DNA from: Sphingobacterium griseoflavum
GTDB taxonomy: Bacteria > Bacteroidota > Bacteroidia > Sphingobacteriales > Sphingobacteriaceae
Direction: 5' to 3'
Assembly: GCF_014653155.1 (NCBI RefSeq)
Contig: NZ_BNAF01000015.1
Location: 1-64,000 of the forward strand
Length of the DNA stretch: 64,000 nt
A model generated the notes under the pieces. That model made no database searches. It saw only the letters and a list, made by a program, of their open reading frames with translations, and was not told the DNA's origin. Positions 9,407-17,770 of the stretch are shown here, piece after piece (position 1 is the first letter of the stretch; each line of letters starts with the position of its first letter). Made by a program: the position numbers and the translations under genes.

Positions 9407-10798
9407 ATGGCGATGAGCAAAAAATTGATGTCGATTCTTTTGGCGGGAATACTGTTCTCCTGTACTTCTAAGCACGAGCTGGGTCAATTGAAAATTTCAG
9501 AGAACGGGCGTTATCTAGCGACAGAAAACGGAGATCCTTTCTTTTGGCTTGGCGACACCGGATGGCTTTTATTCAACAAATTGGATCGTGACGAGGCGGA
9601 AGTCTATCTGGAAGATCGTAGGAAAAAGGGCTTTAATGTGATTCAGGCGATGGTGCTGCATACCGTTCCCTCGGTCAATGTCTACGGCGATTCATCCATT
9701 AGCAATAAAGATATCGCACGTCCGTTGGTCACTGCTGGAAGCGATCCCGATGTAGCTGAAGAATACGACTATTGGGATCATATCGATTACATCATTGATA
9801 AAGCGGCCGACAAAGGTTTGTACATGGCTCTTGTTCCGGTGTGGGGATCGCCGGTAAAAGATGGAAAGGTATCGCCCGAGCAGGCAAAAGTGTATGCACG
9901 TTTTCTCGCCGAACGATGGAAGGATAAAAGAAATATCATCTGGCTAAACGGAGGCGATATCAAAGGTTCGGACTCCATTGCGGTGTGGCAGGAAATCGGT
10001 AAAACGATCAAATCCATCGATCCCAATCACCTCATGACCTATCATCCGCGTGGTCGCACCGCTTCCTCCGATTGGTTTCACGATGCCTCTTGGTTAGATT
10101 TTAACATGGTGCAGTCGGGGCACCGGCGCTATGATCAGGATACCTCTGCCAAAGAAGATAAACACTACGGCGAAGATAACTGGAGGTTTATGGAGGCCGA
10201 CTGGAAACGCACACCAGTAAAACCAACCATAGATGGCGAACCTTCCTATGAAGGGATTCCGCAGGGGTTACACGACGTGAAGGAACCACGCTGGACGGCA
10301 GACGACGTGCGCCGATATGGTTATTGGTCGGTATTCGCAGGTGCTTTTGGTTACACCTACGGTCAAAACTCGGTGATGCAGATGCATGCGGCGACGGATA
10401 CCAGCACTGCCTATGGCTCCAAGGAGTTGTGGACAGAAGCATTGCAGGCGCCTGGGGCATCGCAAATGAAATACCTGAAAGACCTTATGCTCTCGCGGGG
10501 GCATTATTTTGACCGTGTTCCCGATCAGAGCATCATTGCCGAAGCAGGAGACAAATACGACAATTTGTTGGCCACGCGTACGGAAGACTATGCTTTTGTA
10601 TACACCTATAATGGACGAGAAATCCCAGTGAATATGGGTAAAATCAAAGGCGATAAAGTCGAAGCTTCTTGGTTTAATCCGCGTAATGGAGAAACAAAGG
10701 TTATCGGCAAGTTTGAGAATAAGGGCGTACAGCGCTTTAAGCCCGGAGGCCAGCAGCAAGATGGCAACGATTGGGTGCTGATATTAGATAGTATATAA
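9407..10798 (+). CDS. GH140-family (DUF4038) lipoprotein, probable apiosidase
   Basis: Predicted to hydrolyse apiosyl linkages; the characterised GH140 enzyme releases D-apiose from rhamnogalacturonan II. The signal peptide ends in LFSC (Cys19 lipidated). The TIM barrel begins ISENGRYLATENGDPFFWLGDTGWLLF, the usual DUF4038 opening. Likely catalytic acids are Asp184 in NGGDIKG and Glu278 in DGEPSYEG. The C-terminal 90 residues fit the collagen-binding-like beta domain usually paired with DUF4038. At 463 residues it has normal family length. It overlaps the next gene by one base (TAATG). Family assignment is strong; apiose specificity is inferred from the family and the pectin context. Confidence 0.88.
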   Translation: MAMSKKLMSILLAGILFSCTSKHELGQLKISENGRYLATENGDPFFWLGDTGWLLFNKLDRDEAEVYLEDRRKKGFNVIQAMVLHTVPSVNVYGDSSISNKDIARPLVTAGSDPDVAEEYDYWDHIDYIIDKAADKGLYMALVPVWGSPVKDGKVSPEQAKVYARFLAERWKDKRNIIWLNGGDIKGSDSIAVWQEIGKTIKSIDPNHLMTYHPRGRTASSDWFHDASWLDFNMVQSGHRRYDQDTSAKEDKHYGEDNWRFMEADWKRTPVKPTIDGEPSYEGIPQGLHDVKEPRWTADDVRRYGYWSVFAGAFGYTYGQNSVMQMHAATDTSTAYGSKELWTEALQAPGASQMKYLKDLMLSRGHYFDRVPDQSIIAEAGDKYDNLLATRTEDYAFVYTYNGREIPVNMGKIKGDKVEASWFNPRNGETKVIGKFENKGVQRFKPGGQQQDGNDWVLILDSI

Positions 10799-11718
10799 TG
10801 AAATTTTCAATAAAGGCTTTAGTTTTTGTGTTAGTAACATCCCTCTTGGCATCCTGCCAAAGGGATGTTTACCTGTTCACGTCCTTTCGTGAACCGGCCA
10901 CCGAAGGCCTTCGTTACCTGTATAGCAAAGATGCTTACCATTGGCGGGAAGTGCCGGGTGTGTTTTTAAAGCCGACTTTGGGCACACAGCAGATCATGCG
11001 TGACCCCTCCATGTTGCGTGATAAAAAGGGTATTTACCATTTGGTATGGACCATCGCTTGGAAAGGTGACAAAGGGATTGGCTATGCGCGATCAAAGGAT
11101 CTTATACACTGGGAAGACGAAAAGATCATCCCTGTGATGGAGCATGAGCCATCTACGATAAATGTTTGGGCTCCTGAGCTTTTCTATGACGAACAGGAAG
11201 ATCGTTATGTCATCATCTGGGCGTCGACCATTCCGCATCGTTTCCCAAAAGGTGCGGAGGCCGAAGACAATAACCAGCGCATGTATTACACCACCACGAA
11301 GGACTTCAACAGCTTCTCACCCACGAAGCTCTTCGCTGATCCGGGATTTAGTATCATTGATGCGGTGATCGTTAAAAAAGATAGGAATGACTATGTGCTG
11401 GTTTTAAAGGATAACACACGACCGAACAGAAATTTGAAAGTTGCCTTTGCCGACAATCCTCTAGGGCCTTTCAGGCAGGTCTCCGCACCGTTCTCTGATT
11501 ACCTGACCGAAGGGCCAAGCGTCGTGAAAGTGGGCAGCCAATGGTTGATCTATTTTGATTCCTATGGCAGCAAAAGCTATGAAGCCGTGGCAACCACTGA
11601 TTTTAAACATTTTGAGATGGTGAACGAAAAGATCGTTGTGCCTGATGGACATAAACATGGAACAATCTTTAAAGCTTCGAAAAAGGACCTGAAAAGATTG
11701 TTAAAAGGAAAGGACTAG
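10798..11718 (+). CDS. GH43-like five-bladed beta-propeller lipoprotein
   Basis: A 306-residue predicted glycosidase. The signal peptide ends in LLASC (Cys20 lipidated). The repeat pattern, such as RDPSMLRDKKGIYHLVWT and YARSKDLIHWED, is that of GH43/GH32-type propellers. The three expected acids are visible: Asp in MRDPSM (base), Asp in SIIDAVIV and Glu in LTEGPSVV (acid). GH43 members are arabinofuranosidases, xylosidases or galactosidases, so an exo-activity on pectic side chains is likely but the sugar cannot be named. It is translationally coupled to the GH140 gene upstream. Confidence 0.8.
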   Translation: MKFSIKALVFVLVTSLLASCQRDVYLFTSFREPATEGLRYLYSKDAYHWREVPGVFLKPTLGTQQIMRDPSMLRDKKGIYHLVWTIAWKGDKGIGYARSKDLIHWEDEKIIPVMEHEPSTINVWAPELFYDEQEDRYVIIWASTIPHRFPKGAEAEDNNQRMYYTTTKDFNSFSPTKLFADPGFSIIDAVIVKKDRNDYVLVLKDNTRPNRNLKVAFADNPLGPFRQVSAPFSDYLTEGPSVVKVGSQWLIYFDSYGSKSYEAVATTDFKHFEMVNEKIVVPDGHKHGTIFKASKKDLKRLLKGKD

Positions 11719-11720
11719 CT

Positions 11721-13544
11721 GTGAAATCGAAAATAATTGCTTTACTGATGTTTGGCGCCGCATCAACCGCGATGGCGCAAGATACGGTAAAATATGTGGG
11801 GGAAACATTGTCCAACGTGGACTACCATCATGGACAGCTGACGCCAGCCGTGGGGACACATAACATACAGGTTTTTCGTGCAAATCGCGAGTTTCCAGCG
11901 CTTGCCGGAGGACATGGTTTTACCTACAACCACCAGCCATTTTTGGCGTATTGGAACAAGACCTATTACCTACAGTTTTTGAGTAACCCCATTGGCGAAC
12001 ATATCGCTGAAGGAAAGACCCTCTTACAGACATCGAAGGATGGCTATACTTGGTCTCATCCGCAGGAGTTGTTTCCACCTTACCTTGTTCCCGAAGGTTT
12101 TACCAAGCCTGAACGTACCGATAAAGCGGGCAAAAATCTATATGCCATTATGCACCAACGTATGGGCTTTTATACCGCCAAGAATGGCAAGTTGCTGACA
12201 ATTGGCTACTATGGCGTGGCCCTCGATGCGAAGGACGACCCCAATGACGGCAATGGTATTGGCCGCGTTGTCCGCGAGATCAATAAAGATGGCTCTTTTG
12301 GGCCAATCTATTTTATTCGCTTCAACAGTTCGTTCAACCAAAAGCTCGCGCAATATCCCTTCTACAGCAAGAGTAAGGATAAAGCCTTTGTCGCGGCCTG
12401 CAAAGAGCTGATGGAAAATCCGCTGATGATGCAACAGTGGGTGGAAGAGGCCGATCGGAACGATCCTTTAGTGCCCTACCACCGTCCCATCAAAGCGTTT
12501 GCCTACTATCACCTGCAAGACGGTCGCGTGGTTGGTTTGTGGAAACACGCCCTGACATCCGTCAGTAAAGACAATGGAAAGACTTGGGATTATACGCCCT
12601 CGCGCGCACCCGGTTTTGTCAACAGCAATGCCAAGATATGGGGACAGAAAACCAGCGATAATAAATATGCCACAGTATACAATCCGTCCGAATTTCGTTG
12701 GCCCCTGGCCATCTCTACCAGCGCGGACGGTCTGCGATATACCGATCTACTGTTGGTAAATGGAGAGATCAGCACCATGCGTTATGGCGGAAATTACAAA
12801 TCCTATGGTCCGCAGTATGTGCGTGGTATCCAAGAAGGAAATGGTACGCCTCCAGGCAGCGATATGTGGATTTCCTACAGCATGAACAAAGAGGATATGT
12901 GGGTCGCAAAAGTGCCTGTTCCTGTTGTTTCTAGCGTAGAAGAAAATGTGAAAGATGATTTTGCAACGAATGCGGCGGAAGCCTACCGCCGTTGGAATAT
13001 TTATAGCCCGCTGTGGGCCAGTGCGAAAGTCGAAGGTAAAGAACTGTTGCTGCGTGATAAAGATCCTTTTGACTATGCAAAGGTCGATCGTGTAATCCAA
13101 TCGGCCAAAAAAACGAAGATAACATTTACTGTATCGCCCAAGCAGGCGGATCATGGCCTGTTGGAGATCGAACTAACCGATGACAGGGGACAAGCGGCCT
13201 GTCGCCTGATCTTCGACAAGGACGGGCAGATAAAAAATAAAGCCGGCTATAGAAATGCAGGCGTGCAGTCCTACAAAGCAGGTGAGCAATACCATATTAC
13301 GCTCATCGCGGACGTGTCTACGCGCTCTTTCCAACTGGCTATCAATGGACAGGATAAAGGCACGAAGCTGTTCTTTCAGCCCGTGGCAAACATCAGCAAG
13401 GTATCGTTCCGTACGGGCGAAGTACGACGATATCCAAATGCCGATACCCCTACCGATCAAGATTATGACGTGAAAGATGCCGGAACTTCGATAACCGAAG
13501 CGGCTTACGGTATTTCCTCATTGCAAGCTGAAAAATTGAACTGA
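11721..13544 (+). CDS. Sialidase-fold (BNR/Asp-box) propeller with C-terminal jelly-roll
   Basis: Secreted protein (signal ends STAMAQ, about residue 20) of 607 residues. The N-terminal 400 residues form a six- or seven-bladed propeller with Asp-box-like turns, TSKDGYTW and VSKDNGKTW, as in exo-sialidases and propeller polysaccharide lyases. From about residue 415 a beta-sandwich of laminin-G/concanavalin type begins (DDFATNAAEAYRRWNIYSPLW). I cannot name the substrate. A propeller lyase acting on a uronic acid linkage, or an exo-hydrolase of acidic sugars, are both possible. It overlaps the esterase gene by one base (TGATG). Confidence 0.65.
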   Translation: MKSKIIALLMFGAASTAMAQDTVKYVGETLSNVDYHHGQLTPAVGTHNIQVFRANREFPALAGGHGFTYNHQPFLAYWNKTYYLQFLSNPIGEHIAEGKTLLQTSKDGYTWSHPQELFPPYLVPEGFTKPERTDKAGKNLYAIMHQRMGFYTAKNGKLLTIGYYGVALDAKDDPNDGNGIGRVVREINKDGSFGPIYFIRFNSSFNQKLAQYPFYSKSKDKAFVAACKELMENPLMMQQWVEEADRNDPLVPYHRPIKAFAYYHLQDGRVVGLWKHALTSVSKDNGKTWDYTPSRAPGFVNSNAKIWGQKTSDNKYATVYNPSEFRWPLAISTSADGLRYTDLLLVNGEISTMRYGGNYKSYGPQYVRGIQEGNGTPPGSDMWISYSMNKEDMWVAKVPVPVVSSVEENVKDDFATNAAEAYRRWNIYSPLWASAKVEGKELLLRDKDPFDYAKVDRVIQSAKKTKITFTVSPKQADHGLLEIELTDDRGQAACRLIFDKDGQIKNKAGYRNAGVQSYKAGEQYHITLIADVSTRSFQLAINGQDKGTKLFFQPVANISKVSFRTGEVRRYPNADTPTDQDYDVKDAGTSITEAAYGISSLQAEKLN

Positions 13545-14977
13545 TGAAAGGATTGGCCCTCGCAATAGGAATATTTTGGAGCGTATTGTCGGTGCATGCG
13601 TCGGTGGTGCTCCCCAATATATTTGCGCATCACATGGTGTTGCAACAGCAACAACCCGTGGCTATTTTTGGAACAGCTCGCCCCGGTGAACAGGTGACGG
13701 TGCGTTTCAACGGGCAGACGAAAGAATGTCCAGCCGATGTCGAAGGAAAATGGAAGGTGACGCTGTCACCCATGAAGGCCAATGCCCAAGGGCAAACGTT
13801 GGAAATTCGCGGCGATAATACCATCCTGCTAAAAGACGTGTTGATCGGCGAGGTATGGCTCTGTTCGGGGCAATCCAACATGGCGTTCCAAATGCGTAAG
13901 TTGGAAAAACTACCGCAGGATCGACAGCGCGATAATTTTCCGAAAAATGCGGTCAAGCAGGCTAATAATCCCAGTATCCGCTTGTTTTTCGTGCGTCGCA
14001 AGTTTTTAGCGAAGCCCGATAGCAGCTATGCGGGCTGGAGCATTGCGCGCGATTCGGCATTACGGCAGTTCTCTGCGACGGGTTATTTCTTCGCTAAAAC
14101 GTTGCAGGAGAAGCTCGGTGTGCCGGTGGGCATTATTTCTTCCGCTGTAAGCGGAAGCCGTATTGAACCTTGGATTGCAGGAGAAGCCTTTCAACAAGAA
14201 CCATATTTCAACGATAAGAAAGTCAGTGGCGACCCGGGAAAGTTTTTCGAAACGATGATTGCTCCGCTGGCACCATACACACTAAAAGGCGTACTGTGGT
14301 ACCAAGGTGAGACGAATGTTTTTCTGAAAGAAAGTATCGATTACACCTATAAGTTTAAAACCCTTATCCAAAGCTGGCGTAAGCTGTGGAACGAAGATCA
14401 GCTCCCTGTCTATTTTACCCAGATAGCGCCCTTTCAATACTCGTTGGACGAGAAAGGGAAAGAGCGTATGGCACGGACAGTCTTGCCCGAGTTTCGCGAA
14501 GCGCAGGATCTTTTGTTACAGTTGCCGTATACAGGACGTATTGTGACCATGGATCTCGTTGATAATGTAAAAGATCTGCACCCTACCGATAAATGGGACG
14601 TAGGCGCGCGTTTTGCAGCACAGGCGCTCCGCAAGACCTATCATCTGCCAGTTGCTGCTGATGGGCCTGAACTGACTAAGGTGCAGTATAAAAACCACAA
14701 GGCCATCGTTCATTTCAAGCATGCCGACGGATTGCGGGTAGGCGATGGGAAGCCGCTTACCGGTTTTGAAGTGGCGACAGCCGATGGACAATATGTTGCT
14801 GCGTCTGCACAAGTTGTAGGCAAAACTGTTGAGCTTGTGCATCCCGCAAACGAAAAGATCAAGCAGGTTCGCTTCGCCTGGGACGAAGCAGCGCAACCCA
14901 ATTTGCAGAATGCCGCGGGCATACCGGCTCTGCCCTTTCGAACAGATAACCCTTATAAAAATCTTAAACTAAAATAA
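13544..14977 (+). CDS. SGNH-type sialate O-acetylesterase-like enzyme (CE20-like)
   Basis: Predicted periplasmic carbohydrate acetylesterase of 477 residues. After a short signal peptide (ends VHA), the N-terminal beta domain starts VVLPNIFAHHMVLQQQQPVAIFG, typical of this family. The SGNH motifs follow: Ser111 in CSGQSNM, the block WYQGETN, and Asp344/His346 in KDLHPTDK, which complete the triad. Pectic side chains, including RG-II chains, carry acetyl groups, so deacetylation before glycosidase attack is the likely role. It is translationally coupled to the propeller gene before it. Confidence 0.87.
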   Translation: MKGLALAIGIFWSVLSVHASVVLPNIFAHHMVLQQQQPVAIFGTARPGEQVTVRFNGQTKECPADVEGKWKVTLSPMKANAQGQTLEIRGDNTILLKDVLIGEVWLCSGQSNMAFQMRKLEKLPQDRQRDNFPKNAVKQANNPSIRLFFVRRKFLAKPDSSYAGWSIARDSALRQFSATGYFFAKTLQEKLGVPVGIISSAVSGSRIEPWIAGEAFQQEPYFNDKKVSGDPGKFFETMIAPLAPYTLKGVLWYQGETNVFLKESIDYTYKFKTLIQSWRKLWNEDQLPVYFTQIAPFQYSLDEKGKERMARTVLPEFREAQDLLLQLPYTGRIVTMDLVDNVKDLHPTDKWDVGARFAAQALRKTYHLPVAADGPELTKVQYKNHKAIVHFKHADGLRVGDGKPLTGFEVATADGQYVAASAQVVGKTVELVHPANEKIKQVRFAWDEAAQPNLQNAAGIPALPFRTDNPYKNLKLK

Positions 14978-14980
14978 AGC

Positions 14981-17758
14981 ATGCCCCATATGAAGTTTTA
15001 TACAACGATTTTTCTGTACAGCCTACTCCTTACCTTTGCTGGTCGCACGGTGGCCCAGCAATCGGTAAAGCAATACCTGTCCGGGAAAGGGAAAGATGAT
15101 GGCATTCTGTGGGATTTTAAAGTGTCAGAAGGCATGAAGGCCGGACAGTGGACGAAAATTCCCGTCCCATCCAATTGGGAGCTTCAGGGGTTTGGGAAAT
15201 ACAATTACGGCTTCAACAAAGAAGCCGATAAGGGAAAGGAAATCGGAAGCTACAGGCATCGTTTCACAGTCGATCGCAGTTGGAAAGACAAACAAGTAAA
15301 TCTTGTTTTCGAAGGTGTAATGACGGATGCACAAGTAAAGGTAAATGGTAAGCTGGTGGGCGCGCCGCACCAAGGGGCTTTTTACACCTTTTCCTACGAT
15401 ATTTCCAAGTTTCTGCAATGGGGCAAGGAAAACCTGCTCGAAGTAGAGGTTGCTAAGCATTCGGCCAATAAATCCGTCAATGCGGCTGAACGGGAGGGTG
15501 ATTTTTGGGTGTTCGGCGGTATTTTCAGACCCGTATTTTTGGAGATCTTACCTCAAAATCATATGGAGCGTCTTTCGGTTGATGCAAGAGCAGATGGATC
15601 ACTTTTTTTAAAAGTACAGTCGAAAGGCAGTGCAGATGAAGTAGCCGTTACCTTATATGATGCGGAGGGTGAAAAATTCGGTAAAACAATCCGCAAACCG
15701 GTAATCGGTTCCGAAACTTTGCTGGAAGGAAGCTTCGAAAAACCGGCGCTGTGGTCTTCGGAGTTTCCAAACCTGTATCGTGCAGAAGTAAAGCTCTATG
15801 GCAAAGGAAAAGAATTACACCGTATCAATCAAAAGATTGGTTTCCGCACGATCGAAGTGAGGCAACGTGATGGCGTATATATCAATGGGCAGAAAATAAA
15901 ATTTAAAGGCGTAAATCGACATTCCTTTCACCCCGAGTCTGGACGTACAACAAGCAAGGCAATAAGTGTGCATGATGTGCTACTGATGAAGGAAATGAAT
16001 ATGAATGCCGTACGGATGGCACATTACCCGCCCGATAGCCACTTTTTGGACGTTTGTGACTCGCTTGGGTTATACGTGATGAATGAATTGGGAGGCTGGC
16101 ATGGCCATTACGATACGCCCACGGGAACGAAATTGCTGAAAGAGATGATCCGCGTGTCCGAAAACAACCCTTCCATTATCTTTTGGGCAAATGGCAATGA
16201 AGGTGGGCATAACCCCGAGCTGGATACGACATTCTTCGAACAAGATATACAGAAACGACCGCTTATCTATCCTTGGGCGGTATATGGTGGGTTTGAAACC
16301 ACGCACTACCGTGAATATAACTACGGTATCGGTACGTATGATCATGGTCATAATATCTTGATGCCTACCGAATTTCTGCATGGTATGTATGATGGCGGAC
16401 ATGGCGCAGGCATTGAAGATTATTGGAACGCCATGTGGGCCAATCCGCTTTCTGCAGGGGGCTTCCTGTGGGACTTTCAGGATCAGGGCATAAAACGCAC
16501 CGATAAGAGCGGTATATTGGATACTGATGGCAATCGCGGGGCCGATGGCATCGTTGGTCCTCATTATGAACGGGAAGGAAGTTTTTACACCATAAAAGAG
16601 GTGTGGAGCCCCATCTTCTTGGAAAAAAGAGAAATGACAGCGGCATTCAACGGCGAGTTCACGATCGAAAACCGCTATGCTTTTACCAATACTGCAAACT
16701 GTAGCTTTAGCTATGAGCTAAGCAAGCTGGAAGGAACTTCGGCGAGTTCAAAAACTGGCACTATGGCTTCTCCAAATATTGCACCCTATGCCAAGGGGAT
16801 ACTAAAGGTTGATCTGCCGGCAGATTGGCACAGCTACGATGCGCTGTACATCAAGGCCAACGATCGCAATGGCAAGGAAATATTTATCTGGAGCTTTCCA
16901 ATAAGCCTGCCCAGCCGCATTGCGGCGACGAAGCTGAAAACCGCTGGTAATAAAGTGGAAGCACAAGAGACCGCAGATGCCTTTCTGGTACAGGCAGGCG
17001 GCATCCACTATCGGTTTGATAAAACGAACGGTTTGTTACAGGAAGTGAAAAACGGAAAAGGACTGATTCCTTTTGGCAAAGGTCCCGTATTACAGGAAGC
17101 GGTAAACAATTACAAGTCGTTCAGCATGCGTCGTCTCGCCGATACCTTGATCATCGAATCGGCTTTTGATAAAAAAGAAAGCTACAATACCCTGCAATGG
17201 ACAATCTATCCTTCCGGCCAGTTGAAAATGCACGTGCAGTATTTTCCGGAAAGCTACTTCACCCGTTTTGTGGGGGTAAATTTTGATCTGCCTGAAAAGG
17301 AAATCGAAGGCGTGGAATATATGGGGATGGGCCCATATCGGGTGTGGAAAAACAGAATGAAGGGTAACCGTTTCGGTATCTGGGAAAAAGCCTACAACGA
17401 TGTCGCGACTGGCGAAGTGCCTTTCGAATATCCTGAATTTAAAGGCTATCACGCCAATATGTACTGGGCGACATTTAAGCTGAAATCACAATCATTTCGT
17501 GTTTTCACCGACCGGGAGGATGTCTTTTTACGCTTGTACACCCCAAAGGAGCAGCAGGATACCGATTGGAAAAATATGGAACCGACCTTCCCTTCGGGTG
17601 ATATCTCCTTTATGAACGGTATCTCGGCCATCGGTACAAAGACACAGAAGCCGGAGACCACAGGCCCTATGGGCATGAAGCATGTGTACTACGATTTCGA
17701 GAAAGAGCCTATACGGGCATTACATATGCAACTCTATTTTGATTTTTCTGGACAGTAG
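14981..17758 (+). CDS. GH2-family glycosidase (beta-galactosidase/glucuronidase type)
   Basis: Secreted 925-residue GH2 enzyme (signal ends TVAQ). Domain order is sugar-binding jelly roll (about 40-190), immunoglobulin-like domain (to about 300), TIM barrel (about 300-560), then beta domains. Catalytic residues are Glu407 (acid/base) in ANGNEGGHN and Glu464 (nucleophile) in PTEFLHG. The start at 14981 (MPHMKF) could equally be the ATG at 14990. The exact sugar is not readable: GH2 pectin enzymes act on beta-galactosides, beta-glucuronides or beta-arabinosides. The next gene starts 12 bases later. Confidence 0.87.
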   Translation: MPHMKFYTTIFLYSLLLTFAGRTVAQQSVKQYLSGKGKDDGILWDFKVSEGMKAGQWTKIPVPSNWELQGFGKYNYGFNKEADKGKEIGSYRHRFTVDRSWKDKQVNLVFEGVMTDAQVKVNGKLVGAPHQGAFYTFSYDISKFLQWGKENLLEVEVAKHSANKSVNAAEREGDFWVFGGIFRPVFLEILPQNHMERLSVDARADGSLFLKVQSKGSADEVAVTLYDAEGEKFGKTIRKPVIGSETLLEGSFEKPALWSSEFPNLYRAEVKLYGKGKELHRINQKIGFRTIEVRQRDGVYINGQKIKFKGVNRHSFHPESGRTTSKAISVHDVLLMKEMNMNAVRMAHYPPDSHFLDVCDSLGLYVMNELGGWHGHYDTPTGTKLLKEMIRVSENNPSIIFWANGNEGGHNPELDTTFFEQDIQKRPLIYPWAVYGGFETTHYREYNYGIGTYDHGHNILMPTEFLHGMYDGGHGAGIEDYWNAMWANPLSAGGFLWDFQDQGIKRTDKSGILDTDGNRGADGIVGPHYEREGSFYTIKEVWSPIFLEKREMTAAFNGEFTIENRYAFTNTANCSFSYELSKLEGTSASSKTGTMASPNIAPYAKGILKVDLPADWHSYDALYIKANDRNGKEIFIWSFPISLPSRIAATKLKTAGNKVEAQETADAFLVQAGGIHYRFDKTNGLLQEVKNGKGLIPFGKGPVLQEAVNNYKSFSMRRLADTLIIESAFDKKESYNTLQWTIYPSGQLKMHVQYFPESYFTRFVGVNFDLPEKEIEGVEYMGMGPYRVWKNRMKGNRFGIWEKAYNDVATGEVPFEYPEFKGYHANMYWATFKLKSQSFRVFTDREDVFLRLYTPKEQQDTDWKNMEPTFPSGDISFMNGISAIGTKTQKPETTGPMGMKHVYYDFEKEPIRALHMQLYFDFSGQ

Positions 17759-17770
17759 ACCGCAAAGCGA